From Sva-07 sp031430875 (GTDB taxonomy: Bacteria; Actinomycetota; Acidimicrobiia; Acidimicrobiales; Ilumatobacteraceae), in assembly GCA_031430875.1 (NCBI GenBank), contig JANPCI010000145.1:1-31955 (forward strand): a DNA stretch of 31,955 nucleotides. Direction: 5' to 3'. Within the stretch, counting starts at the first letter, position 1; every line of letters starts with the position of its first letter. Made by a program: the position numbers and the translations under genes. Of this stretch, positions 6,894 through 13,773 are shown piece by piece. Below the pieces are notes generated by a model, which saw only the letters and a program-made list of their open reading frames with translations, did not search any database and was not told the origin of the DNA.

Positions 6894-7639
6894 GGTGGGG
6901 CCACATCCATCCGAACGTAGATGTCCTCGAGGGAGTTCTCGTCGGGAAACCGCTCGGTCGTGGCCTCGATGGTGTCCTTGTAGATCAACTCACCGTGGTT
7001 CAGTACGCCGATCGTCGTGCACACCTTCGCCACTTCGCTCAGTTGATGCGTGTTCATGAACACCGTCATGCCGTGGTCGGCGTTGAGTCGCCGGATCGTC
7101 TCACGAAGCTGGCGGACACCGAGCGGGTCGAGGCCGGACGTCGGCTCATCGAGCAAGAGCACGGCCGGCTGGTGCACGATCGCCTGGGCAATGCCGATGC
7201 GTTGGCGCATCCCTGTGGAGAACGAACCGACCCGGCGACCGGCCAGATCGGCGCACTCGAGATAGTCGAGCGTCTGCGCCACAGCGCGCCGGGGATCGGC
7301 GACGCCGGAGAGTTTGGCGAAGAACTCGAGGTTCTCCGCAGCCGTGAGATGGGGGTACATACGCACATCGGCGGGCAGGTACCCGATGCATCTCGTCACC
7401 TCGTGCCGGTCGCTGACGACATCGAAACCACACACCGACGCTGTTCCCGCCGTCGGCTTGATCAGCGTGGTCAGGATGTTCACCGCTGTTGTCTTCCCGG
7501 CTCCGTTGTGGCCGAGAAAGCCGAAGATCTCGCCGCGTTCGATGGTCAGGTTGACGTTGCGCAACACCAAGTCGGTGTCGTACCGGTGACTCAACCCGCG
7601 CATCTCGATCGCAGAACTCGTTCGTTCGTTCGCGGGCAC
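6890..7639 (-). CDS. ABC transporter ATP-binding protein (exporter ATPase)
   Basis: A 249-residue ATPase with every motif of an active ABC domain: Walker A GHNGAGKTT (43-51), signature STGMRQR (141-147, an STG variant of LSGGQ), Walker B AVLLLDEPTSGLDP (159-172), D-loop, and switch His198 in MNTHQLSE. The Q-loop position carries the PAD type common in ABC-2 exporters. The C-terminal 30 residues follow the NatA/CcmA-like pattern. I chose GTG at 7639 (MPANERTSSAIEMRGLSHRY) because AGAGAGG lies 7 bases upstream and the conserved domain begins about 10 residues in; the open frame extends to 8047 but the extra part is Arg/Ala-rich and unlike any ABC protein. It is the first gene of the exporter operon and is preceded by TTCAGC boxes. 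Confidence 0.95.
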   Translation of the reverse strand: MPANERTSSAIEMRGLSHRYDTDLVLRNVNLTIERGEIFGFLGHNGAGKTTAVNILTTLIKPTAGTASVCGFDVVSDRHEVTRCIGYLPADVRMYPHLTAAENLEFFAKLSGVADPRRAVAQTLDYLECADLAGRRVGSFSTGMRQRIGIAQAIVHQPAVLLLDEPTSGLDPLGVRQLRETIRRLNADHGMTVFMNTHQLSEVAKVCTTIGVLNHGELIYKDTIEATTERFPDENSLEDIYVRMDVAPP

Positions 7640-7670
7640 GTCGCCGCCTCTCTGTCGGGTGACGACTCCC

Positions 7671-7703
7671 AGCCTGCTCGTTCGGAGCTGAACCCTTCCT
7701 GAA
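7671..7703 (-). promoter_or_regulatory. Two tandem TTCAG(C/G) boxes and possible -10 in front of the ABC operon
   Basis: Read on the minus strand, TTCAGG (7703-7698) and TTCAGC (7692-7687) lie exactly 11 bp apart. Ten bases further is CAGGCT (7676-7671), at the same distance as the CAGTCT in front of response regulator 1. The boxes lie 47 bp upstream of the ATPase start and point toward it. This links the exporter to the two-component systems around it. Confidence 0.6.
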
Positions 7704-8341
7704 ACACTGGCCCGTGTCGCTGCCGGGTTTGCCTGCTCCTCGGATCTGAGCGTGCGATGAGATCCGATGAGCCCGTTTCGCGTGGCCGCCGGCGGTCGAC
7801 CCAGATCGCGGCCAGGCGGGGCCGCCAACTTCAACGTCGAACAACGCGCCCGCGGACGCGCCAAACTCACCTCGGCAACCCTATGACACCCCCTGATTAC
7901 GCTGGATCGCGCGAGCGCGATCCGAACCCGGAGCCCACCGGCATCCCTCGACCAGACACCCGGGCAAACCGGCTCGACGCGATTGAGTGTGGTTGGCGGC
8001 GCCGAGTTCGCCGTCCACACAATCGTCGCCGGGGTTTCGACGTACAACCACCACTCGCCGTCCGGGACAGCTGTGCCCCAACGACGAGTTCGGGAATCCC
8101 GACAAGCGCAGTCGCGTCACGGCCCGAAACTCACACCGCCCCACACCCCAACGCGGAGAGCCGGGCAAACCGCCGCGTCCCGACCTGGCCAGCACCCACC
8201 GACGCGTCCGTTCCACTCCTCGACGCAATCCCAGACTGAAATCCGAAGAGCCGGTTTACCGTCCGTTGACCGTCGACATCCCATTCGATGACCAGCACCT
8301 GCGTACGTTGCCGTCGACAACACAACGTCCAGGAGCCCCTC
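7704..8341. other. Gene-free stretch with a perfect hairpin and degenerate short repeats
   Basis: No frame here has a credible start, codon pattern or recognisable product. The open frames are Arg/Pro/Thr-rich and cross into neighbours. What it holds: a perfect hairpin GGATCGCG-CGAG-CGCGATCC at 7904-7923, and at least three related copies of a motif like GAGCCGGTTTGCC (minus at 7975-7960 and 8172-8157; plus at 8248-8260, as GAGCCGGTTTACC), with weaker relatives near 7722 and 7769. The last 80 bp should contain the promoter of the COG4705-type gene, but no TTCAGC box is seen there. The stretch may be decayed sequence or a regulatory or RNA region. Confidence 0.5.
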
Positions 8342-9175
8342 ATGACCACGACCAATTCGATTCCGATCGAGCCACCAGCTCACGCCCCGAGACCCGGAGG
8401 GCGAGATCTGCGCAATGTCCTGACGAAGGTCCCCGAGGTCACCCTGGCGTTCTGGGTGATCAAGGTGCTGGCGACCACGGTGGGCGAAACGTTCGCCGAC
8501 TTCCTCGCCGAGAAGTTCGGTCTCGGGCTCACCGAACTCACCATCATCATGGGGACCGGGCTCGCCATCGCCCTCGTGTTCCAGTTCCGCGCCCGGAGCT
8601 ACGTGCCGTGGATGTACTGGTTGTCCGTCGTGCTGATCAGCATCGTCGGCACCCTCATCACCGACAAGCTCGTCGACGACCTCGGTGTCAGTCTGTGGAC
8701 CTGCACCATCGGTTTCGGCGCCGCCATGCTCATCACGTTCGCCGTGTGGTACTCCAGTGAGAAGACACTGTCGATCCACTCGATCGACACGACCAAGCGC
8801 GAGGCGTTCTACTGGCTTGCGATCCTCTTCACCTTTGCCCTCGGCACGGCGGCGGGCGACTTGCTCGCCGAACAGTTGAACATCGGCTACCTCAACTCGG
8901 TTCTGATGTTCTCGGCAATGATCGCCTTGGTGGCCATTGCGTGGCGATACCTGAACTTCAACGAGATCGCTGCGTTCTGGATGGTGTACATCCTCACCCG
9001 CCCGCTCGGTGCGTCCACGGGCGACTCGCTATCGCAGGCCAAGGTCGACGGTGGCCTCGGATTGGGGACCACCGTGACGAGCTTCATCTTCCTCACTGCC
9101 ATCGTCGCGCTGGTCATCTACCTCACCGTCCTCCAACGTCGTCGCGCGCCGGTCGGTGAATTCGCGACACACTGA
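8342..9175 (+). CDS. COG4705-type membrane protein with a fourfold internal repeat
   Basis: A 277-residue integral membrane protein; the ATG at 8342 has AGGAG at 8331-8335. After a Pro-rich cytoplasmic start come about eight helices arranged as four copies of one pattern: FWVIKVLATTVGETFADFL (38-56), WLSVVLISIVGTLITDKLVDD (93-113), WLAILFTFALGTAAGDLLAE (158-177) and WMVYILTRPLGASTGDSLSQ (213-232). Each has a Trp-led helix followed by G, T and an Asp/Glu two to four residues later. This is the hallmark of the COG4705 family, whose function is not established to my knowledge. Acidic and small polar residues repeated inside helices suggest an ion or small-cation path; that is inference. It lies 4 bp upstream of response regulator 2 on the same strand and probably shares its transcript, so it may be an accessory sensor or a target of system 2. 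Confidence 0.85.
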   Translation: MTTTNSIPIEPPAHAPRPGGRDLRNVLTKVPEVTLAFWVIKVLATTVGETFADFLAEKFGLGLTELTIIMGTGLAIALVFQFRARSYVPWMYWLSVVLISIVGTLITDKLVDDLGVSLWTCTIGFGAAMLITFAVWYSSEKTLSIHSIDTTKREAFYWLAILFTFALGTAAGDLLAEQLNIGYLNSVLMFSAMIALVAIAWRYLNFNEIAAFWMVYILTRPLGASTGDSLSQAKVDGGLGLGTTVTSFIFLTAIVALVIYLTVLQRRRAPVGEFATH

Positions 9176-9179
9176 GGGC

Positions 9180-9866
9180 GTGCAGCCCCACGACGAGAGT
9201 CGACGATACGTGATGCTCATCGAGGACGACGCCTCGGTGGGGCAGTCGACCTCGGATGCGCTCGAAGCCAGCGGCTACCGGGTGAGCTGGCACCGGACTG
9301 CGGCCACCGCGCTGAGCGCCGTCGAGGATGAAGTGCCCGACCTGGTGCTGCTCGACGCCGGCCTGCCCGATATCGATGGATTCACGATGTGTCGATGGCT
9401 GAGGGAACAACATCGTGACCTGCCCATCGTGCTGGTGACGGCGCGAGATGCCGAGATCGACATCGTCGTCGGTTTGGATGCCGGGGCCGACGATTACGTC
9501 ACCAAGCCGTTCTCGACCAGCGTGCTCCTTGCCCGTGTCCGCGCTCACCTGCGCAGCAGCGAAACAGACCCAGATGCATCGGTGACGGTCGGCCCGCTCG
9601 TGATCGAGCCACGCGCCTATGTGGCCACGGTCGATGGGCGCGCGCTGGATCTGAGGAGGCGTGAGTTCGAGCTCCTGCTCTATCTCGCCAGGAACGCCGG
9701 CCAAGCACTGACGAGGGAGCAGCTGCTTTCGGACGTCTGGGATCTTCATTGGGACAGCTCCACCAAGACGGTCGACATGCACGTCGTCGCATTGCGACGC
9801 AAGCTGGGCGACGCCGTCGAGATCTCCACCATCCGCGGCGTCGGCTACAGGTTGACCGCCCCGTGA
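9180..9866 (+). CDS. OmpR-family response regulator (system 2)
   Basis: A 228-residue regulator from the GTG at 9180. The receiver has Asp16/Asp17, phospho-acceptor Asp59 (LVLLDAGLPDIDG), Thr87 and Lys109 (VTKPF). The winged-helix DNA-binding domain (about 136-226) has RREFELLLYLARN, LTREQLLSDVWD, KTVDMHVVALRRKLG and RGVGYRLT. The start is uncertain: GTG 9180 follows the upstream stop by 4 bp, which suits coupled reinitiation, but GTG 9210 or ATG 9213 (MLIEDDA) with a weak GAGAG upstream are also possible. It overlaps the kinase gene by 4 bp (GTGA). It is clearly different from regulators 1 and 3 (AGLPD in place of MLPG), so it should read a different operator. No TTCAGC boxes precede the operon. 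Confidence 0.92.
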   Translation: MQPHDESRRYVMLIEDDASVGQSTSDALEASGYRVSWHRTAATALSAVEDEVPDLVLLDAGLPDIDGFTMCRWLREQHRDLPIVLVTARDAEIDIVVGLDAGADDYVTKPFSTSVLLARVRAHLRSSETDPDASVTVGPLVIEPRAYVATVDGRALDLRRREFELLLYLARNAGQALTREQLLSDVWDLHWDSSTKTVDMHVVALRRKLGDAVEISTIRGVGYRLTAP

Positions 9867-11146
9867 GACGACGAATCACCGCCGCGATTGTCGGGGTGAC
9901 CGCGTTCGTGCTCATCGCCCTCGGCATCCCACTGGCGATCGTCTTTCAGCGATCGATCCTGCGAGCCGAAGTCGTCGACCTGCAAGCAACCGCCGCCGAA
10001 GTGCTCACGGAGATCGAGGTTCCGATCGACCCGGCCCAATTGGCGGCCTTGCAGGACGAGCCTGATGCGCCTCCGCCGTTTCAGATCTACGACGCGGCGG
10101 GCCAACTCATCGTCGGCGACGGCCCGCAGTCTGCCGATCGCGCGGTCATGGTCGCACTCGAGGGTTCCACGGCATCGACAACCGACGGCGCAGTCGTCGT
10201 GGCAACGCCGATCACCGATCAGGGCGAGTCCGTCGTCGGAGTGCTCCGAGTCACCGAGTCGCTCAGCGATGTGAACGACAGCACTCGGCAGGCGTGGCTG
10301 ATCATGGTGATCGCCGGGCTGATCGCCATCGGCGGAGCGTGGATCATTGCAGATCGCTTGAGCCGACGGCTCGCCGAGCCCATCATCAAGCTCGCCGACG
10401 CCGCGCGGCACATGGAGTCCGAAGGAGTGTTCGAAGCCATCGCGCCAACGGGTATCGCCGAGGTCGATGTCCTCAACGCAGCACTCGTGGCGAGTTCGGC
10501 GAGCACCAGTGAGGCGCTCATGCGAGAGCGCCGATTCAGCGCAGACGTGTCGCACCAACTCCGTACCCCGCTCGCCGGCCTGAGACTCAAGCTCGAAGCC
10601 GCTGGCGCAACGAGCCCGGATGGCGGCAACAGACCTGCGCTCGACGACCTCGAGCGACTCGAGCACACCGTTGACCATCTGCTCTCGTTCGCCAGAGACG
10701 CCGTACCGCCGTCGTCGACATGTAACTCCTCCCGCACCGCCATTGCAGCGGCCGCAGGCTGGAAGCAACGCGTATCCGCCGCCGGGCGCGACATCACCGC
10801 CAGCGTCGAGCCTGTGCTGCCCACGTCCGTCGACGACACCAGGGCGTCGGCCGCAGCGATCGGCCAGGTGCTCGACGTGCTGCTCGACAATGCGCTGCAG
10901 CACGGCCGGGGCGCAATCACTGTGTCAGTCCGCTCCCTCGCAGGGGGCGTGGCAATCGACGTCGCCGATGAAGGAACCATCGATCGGCAGTTGAACGACG
11001 TCGAACTGTTCGAACGTCATCGAGGGATGAATCTGGGAATCGGGTTGGCACTGGCCCGTTCGATCACCGAAGCCGAGGGCGGCCGTCTGGTGCTCGCGCA
11101 TCGCGAACCAACGACGTTCTCGATGCTCCTGCTCAGCCTTGACTGA
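9863..11146 (+). CDS. Sensor histidine kinase (system 2)
   Basis: A 427-residue kinase with a GTG start in the stop of regulator 2. The order of parts is: helix 1 (about 8-28); an extracytoplasmic sensor of about 115 residues (30-143) with FQIYDAAGQLIVGDG and VVVATPITDQGESVVGVLRV; helix 2 (about 144-163); a HAMP region (164-215); HisKA with His231 in ADVSHQLRTPLAG (Gln in place of the more common Glu); N-box (VLLDNALQH, Asn343); G1 (VADEG); and G2 (LGIGLALARS). The ATPase domain is compact and has a weak F-box (LFERHRG), but the key residues are present. Sensor layout resembles envelope-stress kinases; the stimulus is unknown. Its last 14 bp overlap the end of the convergent kinase gene on the other strand. 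Confidence 0.93.
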   Translation: MRRRITAAIVGVTAFVLIALGIPLAIVFQRSILRAEVVDLQATAAEVLTEIEVPIDPAQLAALQDEPDAPPPFQIYDAAGQLIVGDGPQSADRAVMVALEGSTASTTDGAVVVATPITDQGESVVGVLRVTESLSDVNDSTRQAWLIMVIAGLIAIGGAWIIADRLSRRLAEPIIKLADAARHMESEGVFEAIAPTGIAEVDVLNAALVASSASTSEALMRERRFSADVSHQLRTPLAGLRLKLEAAGATSPDGGNRPALDDLERLEHTVDHLLSFARDAVPPSSTCNSSRTAIAAAAGWKQRVSAAGRDITASVEPVLPTSVDDTRASAAAIGQVLDVLLDNALQHGRGAITVSVRSLAGGVAIDVADEGTIDRQLNDVELFERHRGMNLGIGLALARSITEAEGGRLVLAHREPTTFSMLLLSLD

Positions 11147-12500
11147 CCGCAGGGAAGCTCGCTACGAAGCGGGATCCGTGGATTTCGTCGGCCACGCGAA
11201 TCGACCCTCCGTGCGTGGTCATGATGGCCCGAACAATCGCCAGGCCCAGCCCCGAGCCGCCGCCGTCGATCGACCGCGCCTCATCGAGGCGCATGAACGG
11301 CTCGAACACCTCCTCGCGCATGTCCGGCGGGATCGCCGGGCCGTCGTTACTGACCCACAACTCGACGGCATCGCCGACGCGCGCAACGCGCACCGAAACA
11401 TCTGCGGCGGCGTGACGCTCGGCGTTGTCGAGGAGGTTGCGCACAACCTGCAGCACGGCGTTTCGATCACCGACGATGATTCCACTCCCGATCTCTCGCT
11501 GGTAGGCAATCCCGGTTGTCTGAGATCGTCGGAGCAGTTCGGCGCCGACAACTTCGCCGAGGTCCATCTGCTCGCGGCCAGGGCTTGATGTCTGCGCCGA
11601 GTTGGTCAGCATCCGCAGATCGCGTGCGAGGTGCTCGAGTCGCTCGATCTCGATCAGCGAGTTGCCGGCGGTGGTCGGCCAGTCGGTGAGATCCGGGTAC
11701 GCGAGGCCAACTTCGAGCTCGGTGCGGATTGCCGACAGTGGGCTGCGGAGTTCATGCGAGGCGGCGGCCGCGAACAGTCGCTGCTGTGCCGCAGAGTGTT
11801 CGAGCCGATCGAGCATGTGGTTCAGGGTTGCGCCGAGACTGGCGATCTCGTCATCCGACGACGCCGGAGTGACCCGACCCGACAGGTCGGTCGCCTCGAT
11901 CCGGTCGACCTCGACCCGCATCGCGTCCACCGGGGCCAGCGCCCGCCCGACCACCCGGTAGATCACGATCGCCGCAACGATGACCAGCAGCGGAAGGCCG
12001 AGCAACAGCCGCGTCCGGAGATACTCCTCGGCGCGAACTCCCGGCGTCAGTGACGTGACCGCATAGATGGTGACGGGCCCGCTCGCGGTCGGCACGGTTC
12101 GAGCAATGGCCTGATATCGCTCGTTGGGATCGTTGTCGATACCGGCGCCGTCCACCTGGGTCACCACCTGTTGGCCCACCGGGGGTGCGTCGACGACGTC
12201 GAGTCGGGTGGCCGTGCCCAGCCCGGGTGTTCGTGAAACCACCACACCGTTCTGGTCGAGCACCTGGACCTGGCCGACTTCGCGACCTGTTGGTTCGAGC
12301 ACCTCGGGCAGCGCATCGGACACCACGAGCGATTCGACGGCGTCCACCCGGTCAAGCAGCAAGTTGGTCGAGTCTCGCTCGATGGATCCCCGCAGGAGGC
12401 CCGCGACCGTCAGCGCGGTGATGAGCAGCGCCAGAGCCAGAACCGCGGTTGCGCCGACGGTGACCCGGACGCGAACCGACGTTCTGCGATCACCGAACAC
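11133..12500 (-). CDS. HAMP-containing sensor histidine kinase (system 3)
   Basis: A 455-residue kinase from the GTG at 12500, which overlaps the end of its regulator gene by 11 bp. The frame is open further upstream, but that part lies inside the regulator gene. The order of parts is: helix 1 (about 13-36); an extracytoplasmic domain of about 125 residues (40-163) with VGQVQVLDQNGVVVSRTPGLG and GPVTIYAVTSL; helix 2 (about 164-184); HAMP (185-236); HisKA with His249 (AAASHELRSPLSA); N-box Asn355 (VVRNLLDNAERH); G1 (VSNDGPAI); F-box (VFEPFMRLDEARS); and G2 (GGGSGLGLAIV). All catalytic motifs are intact. It resembles kinase 1 in the RALxPV-D-M HAMP start and RLDEARS region, in keeping with a duplicated two-component system, but the sensor domains have diverged. 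Confidence 0.94.
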   Translation of the reverse strand: MFGDRRTSVRVRVTVGATAVLALALLITALTVAGLLRGSIERDSTNLLLDRVDAVESLVVSDALPEVLEPTGREVGQVQVLDQNGVVVSRTPGLGTATRLDVVDAPPVGQQVVTQVDGAGIDNDPNERYQAIARTVPTASGPVTIYAVTSLTPGVRAEEYLRTRLLLGLPLLVIVAAIVIYRVVGRALAPVDAMRVEVDRIEATDLSGRVTPASSDDEIASLGATLNHMLDRLEHSAAQQRLFAAAASHELRSPLSAIRTELEVGLAYPDLTDWPTTAGNSLIEIERLEHLARDLRMLTNSAQTSSPGREQMDLGEVVGAELLRRSQTTGIAYQREIGSGIIVGDRNAVLQVVRNLLDNAERHAAADVSVRVARVGDAVELWVSNDGPAIPPDMREEVFEPFMRLDEARSIDGGGSGLGLAIVRAIMTTHGGSIRVADEIHGSRFVASFPAVSQG

Positions 12501-13155
12501 GTTGACCGACCCGATACCCGAGACCGCGCACCGTCTCGATGGAGTTGCTGCCCGCCTTGCGCCGAATCGCCGAGACATGGACCTCAACGATGTTGGGGTC
12601 GCCATCGAAGGCGAAGTCCCAGACGTGTTCGATGATCTCGGACTTGGGAACCACTTCGCCCATCCGTTGCATCAGGTACTCGAGCACGCCGAACTCACGC
12701 TGGGTCAGCGCCACCGGTTGATCGCGGACCGTACATGTCCGGCTGGTCACGTCGATCGCCACGTCGCCGGCGCGAAGCACCTTCGGGCGCGACGTGGCGC
12801 CTCGACGCATCAACGCGCGAATGCGGGCAACCAGCACGACGTACGAGAAGGGTTTGGAGAGGAAGTCGTCGGCGCCGGTGTCGAGTGCCTCGGCCTCGTC
12901 GAGTTCGCCGTCCTTCGCGGTGAGCATCAGCACCGGTGTCCAGATCTGTTTGGCCCGGAGCTCCGCACACACCTTGTAGCCATTGAGACCGGGCAGCATG
13001 ACGTCGAGGACGATCACGTCGTAGGGCTGTTCGGTGGCCAACCACAGCCCGTCGGTGCCCGTCGAGGCAACGTCGACCGCAAACCCCTCGGCTTCGAGGC
13101 CTCGTTTGAGTGCCGCTGCCTGTCGGACCTCGTCTTCGACGACCAGCACGCGCAT
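12490..13155 (-). CDS. OmpR/PhoB-family response regulator (system 3), paralogue of regulator 1
   Basis: A 221-residue regulator. The receiver has Glu7/Asp8, Asp51 (IVLDVMLPGLNG), Thr79 and Lys101 (LSKPFS). The winged-helix domain has QREFGVLEYLMQ, VPKSEIIEHVWDFAFDGDPNIVEVHVSAIRRKAG and RGLGYRVG. The ATG is preceded by GGGAG (13169-13165) at good spacing. The resemblance to the regulator at 2289-2963 runs through both domains, including GDPNIVEV next to the recognition helix, so the two probably bind similar sites. It is transcribed away from the four-helix membrane protein gene, and the shared intergenic region contains TTCAG boxes, one of which faces this gene. It is followed by its kinase in the same operon. 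Confidence 0.95.
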   Translation of the reverse strand: MRVLVVEDEVRQAAALKRGLEAEGFAVDVASTGTDGLWLATEQPYDVIVLDVMLPGLNGYKVCAELRAKQIWTPVLMLTAKDGELDEAEALDTGADDFLSKPFSYVVLVARIRALMRRGATSRPKVLRAGDVAIDVTSRTCTVRDQPVALTQREFGVLEYLMQRMGEVVPKSEIIEHVWDFAFDGDPNIVEVHVSAIRRKAGSNSIETVRGLGYRVGQRVR

Positions 13156-13194
13156 GGTTGAAGTCTCCCAGCAGGATCGGCGAAACGATCGAAT

Positions 13195-13248
13195 CTGAAG
13201 AAGTCTTCAGCACGCTTCAGGTCGATCTCAGGGAGCGCTGCGCACAGT
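13195..13248 (+). promoter_or_regulatory. TTCAG box cluster in the divergent promoter of system 3 and the membrane protein
   Basis: On the plus strand TTCAGC (13206-13211), TTCAGG (13216-13221) and CTCAGG (13227-13232) follow at 10 and 11 bp. Exactly 10 bp after the third box is CACAGT (13243-13248), a possible -10. An inverted copy (CTGAAGA at 13195-13201) pairs with TCTTCAG (13204-13210) to form a 7-bp dyad facing the system 3 genes. The cluster could regulate in both directions. The rest of 13156-13297 holds the two leaders and nothing else I can see. Confidence 0.6.
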
Positions 13249-13297
13249 GGGAACGTCCACACGACAACCCCCTACACAGACACCGGAGCACACCCCC

Positions 13298-13735
13298 ATG
13301 AGCCTCACCATCGAATCCCAGGTCGACCAGGGCCAGCAGACAACGGAATGGTCGACAACCGACAAGGCGCTGGCCGCCGGCGGGATCGCCGGCCTGACCA
13401 TCACGGCCTACATCCACCTCACGGAGATGTCCGACAAGTTCGCCGAAGTTCCGTACCTCGGAGTCGGCTACGCCCTCCTCGTCATCGCCTGCGTCGCGGC
13501 CGCCGTCCTCATCATCAAGGGTGATCGACGCGGCTGGATGCTCGGCGGCGGCGTCTGCCTGGCAACGATGATCGGCTTCACCCTCACCCGCACGACCGGG
13601 CTCCCGGCATCGAAGGACGACATCGGCAACTGGAGCGAGTCCATCGGCACCTATGCCCTCATCGCCGAAGGTGCAGTTGTCGTCCTCGCCGCCATCGCCC
13701 TGCGCCGCCCTTCCCAAACCGCCGTCGCCGGGTGA
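13298..13735 (+). CDS. Four-helix membrane protein of unknown function
   Basis: A 145-residue protein from the ATG at 13298, with GGAG 9 bases upstream. An upstream in-frame GTG at 13247 is rejected because it falls in the predicted promoter. A polar, cytoplasmic N-terminus (1-22) precedes four helices (about 24-43, 54-74, 79-97 and 115-136). Conserved-looking polar loops join them: IHLTEMSDKFAEVPYLGVGY, GDRRGWMLGG and FTLTRTTGLPASKDDIGNW. I remember proteins with the same TRTTGLP and DDIGNW signature in other actinobacteria but know no function for them. The acidic residues in the outer loops could bind a cation. It is divergent from two-component system 3 and carries TTCAG boxes, so it is a likely target of that system or of system 1. 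Its stop codon lies inside the hairpin shared with the next gene. Confidence 0.8.
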   Translation: MSLTIESQVDQGQQTTEWSTTDKALAAGGIAGLTITAYIHLTEMSDKFAEVPYLGVGYALLVIACVAAAVLIIKGDRRGWMLGGGVCLATMIGFTLTRTTGLPASKDDIGNWSESIGTYALIAEGAVVVLAAIALRRPSQTAVAG

Positions 13736-13773
13736 TTGTTACATCCGGGGTCAGACCCCAGATGTAACAATCA
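13733..13773. terminator. Near-perfect 20-bp hairpin containing both convergent stop codons
   Basis: The arms 13733-13752 and 13754-13773 pair over 20 bp with a single mismatch around one central base. The first three bases are the stop of the membrane protein gene and the last three, read on the other strand, are the stop of the YraN-family gene. The core reads GGGGTCAGACCCC, with TGTTACATC on one side and its complement on the other. It should act as a bidirectional terminator. The core looks like REP-type palindromes found dispersed in many genomes, so it may be an inserted repeat. Confidence 0.8.

Noticed and set aside
7640..8047. N-terminal extension of the ABC ATPase up to 8047
   Set aside because: The extra 136 residues are Arg/Ala/Pro-rich and unlike ABC proteins, cross the TTCAGC boxes and the predicted promoter, and the GTG at 7639 has a good ribosome site.
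7757..8239. A 160-codon plus-strand frame in the gene-free stretch
   Set aside because: The composition is Arg/Pro/Thr-rich without any hydrophobic core, there is no ribosome site, and other frames are equally open.
12501..12605. Longer start for the system 3 kinase
   Set aside because: It would lie inside the regulator coding sequence. The GTG at 12500 gives the usual short regulator/kinase overlap.
13247..13297. GTG start at 13247 for the four-helix membrane protein
   Set aside because: It overlaps the possible -10 hexamer and adds a Thr/Pro-rich leader, while ATG 13298 has GGAG at the right distance.
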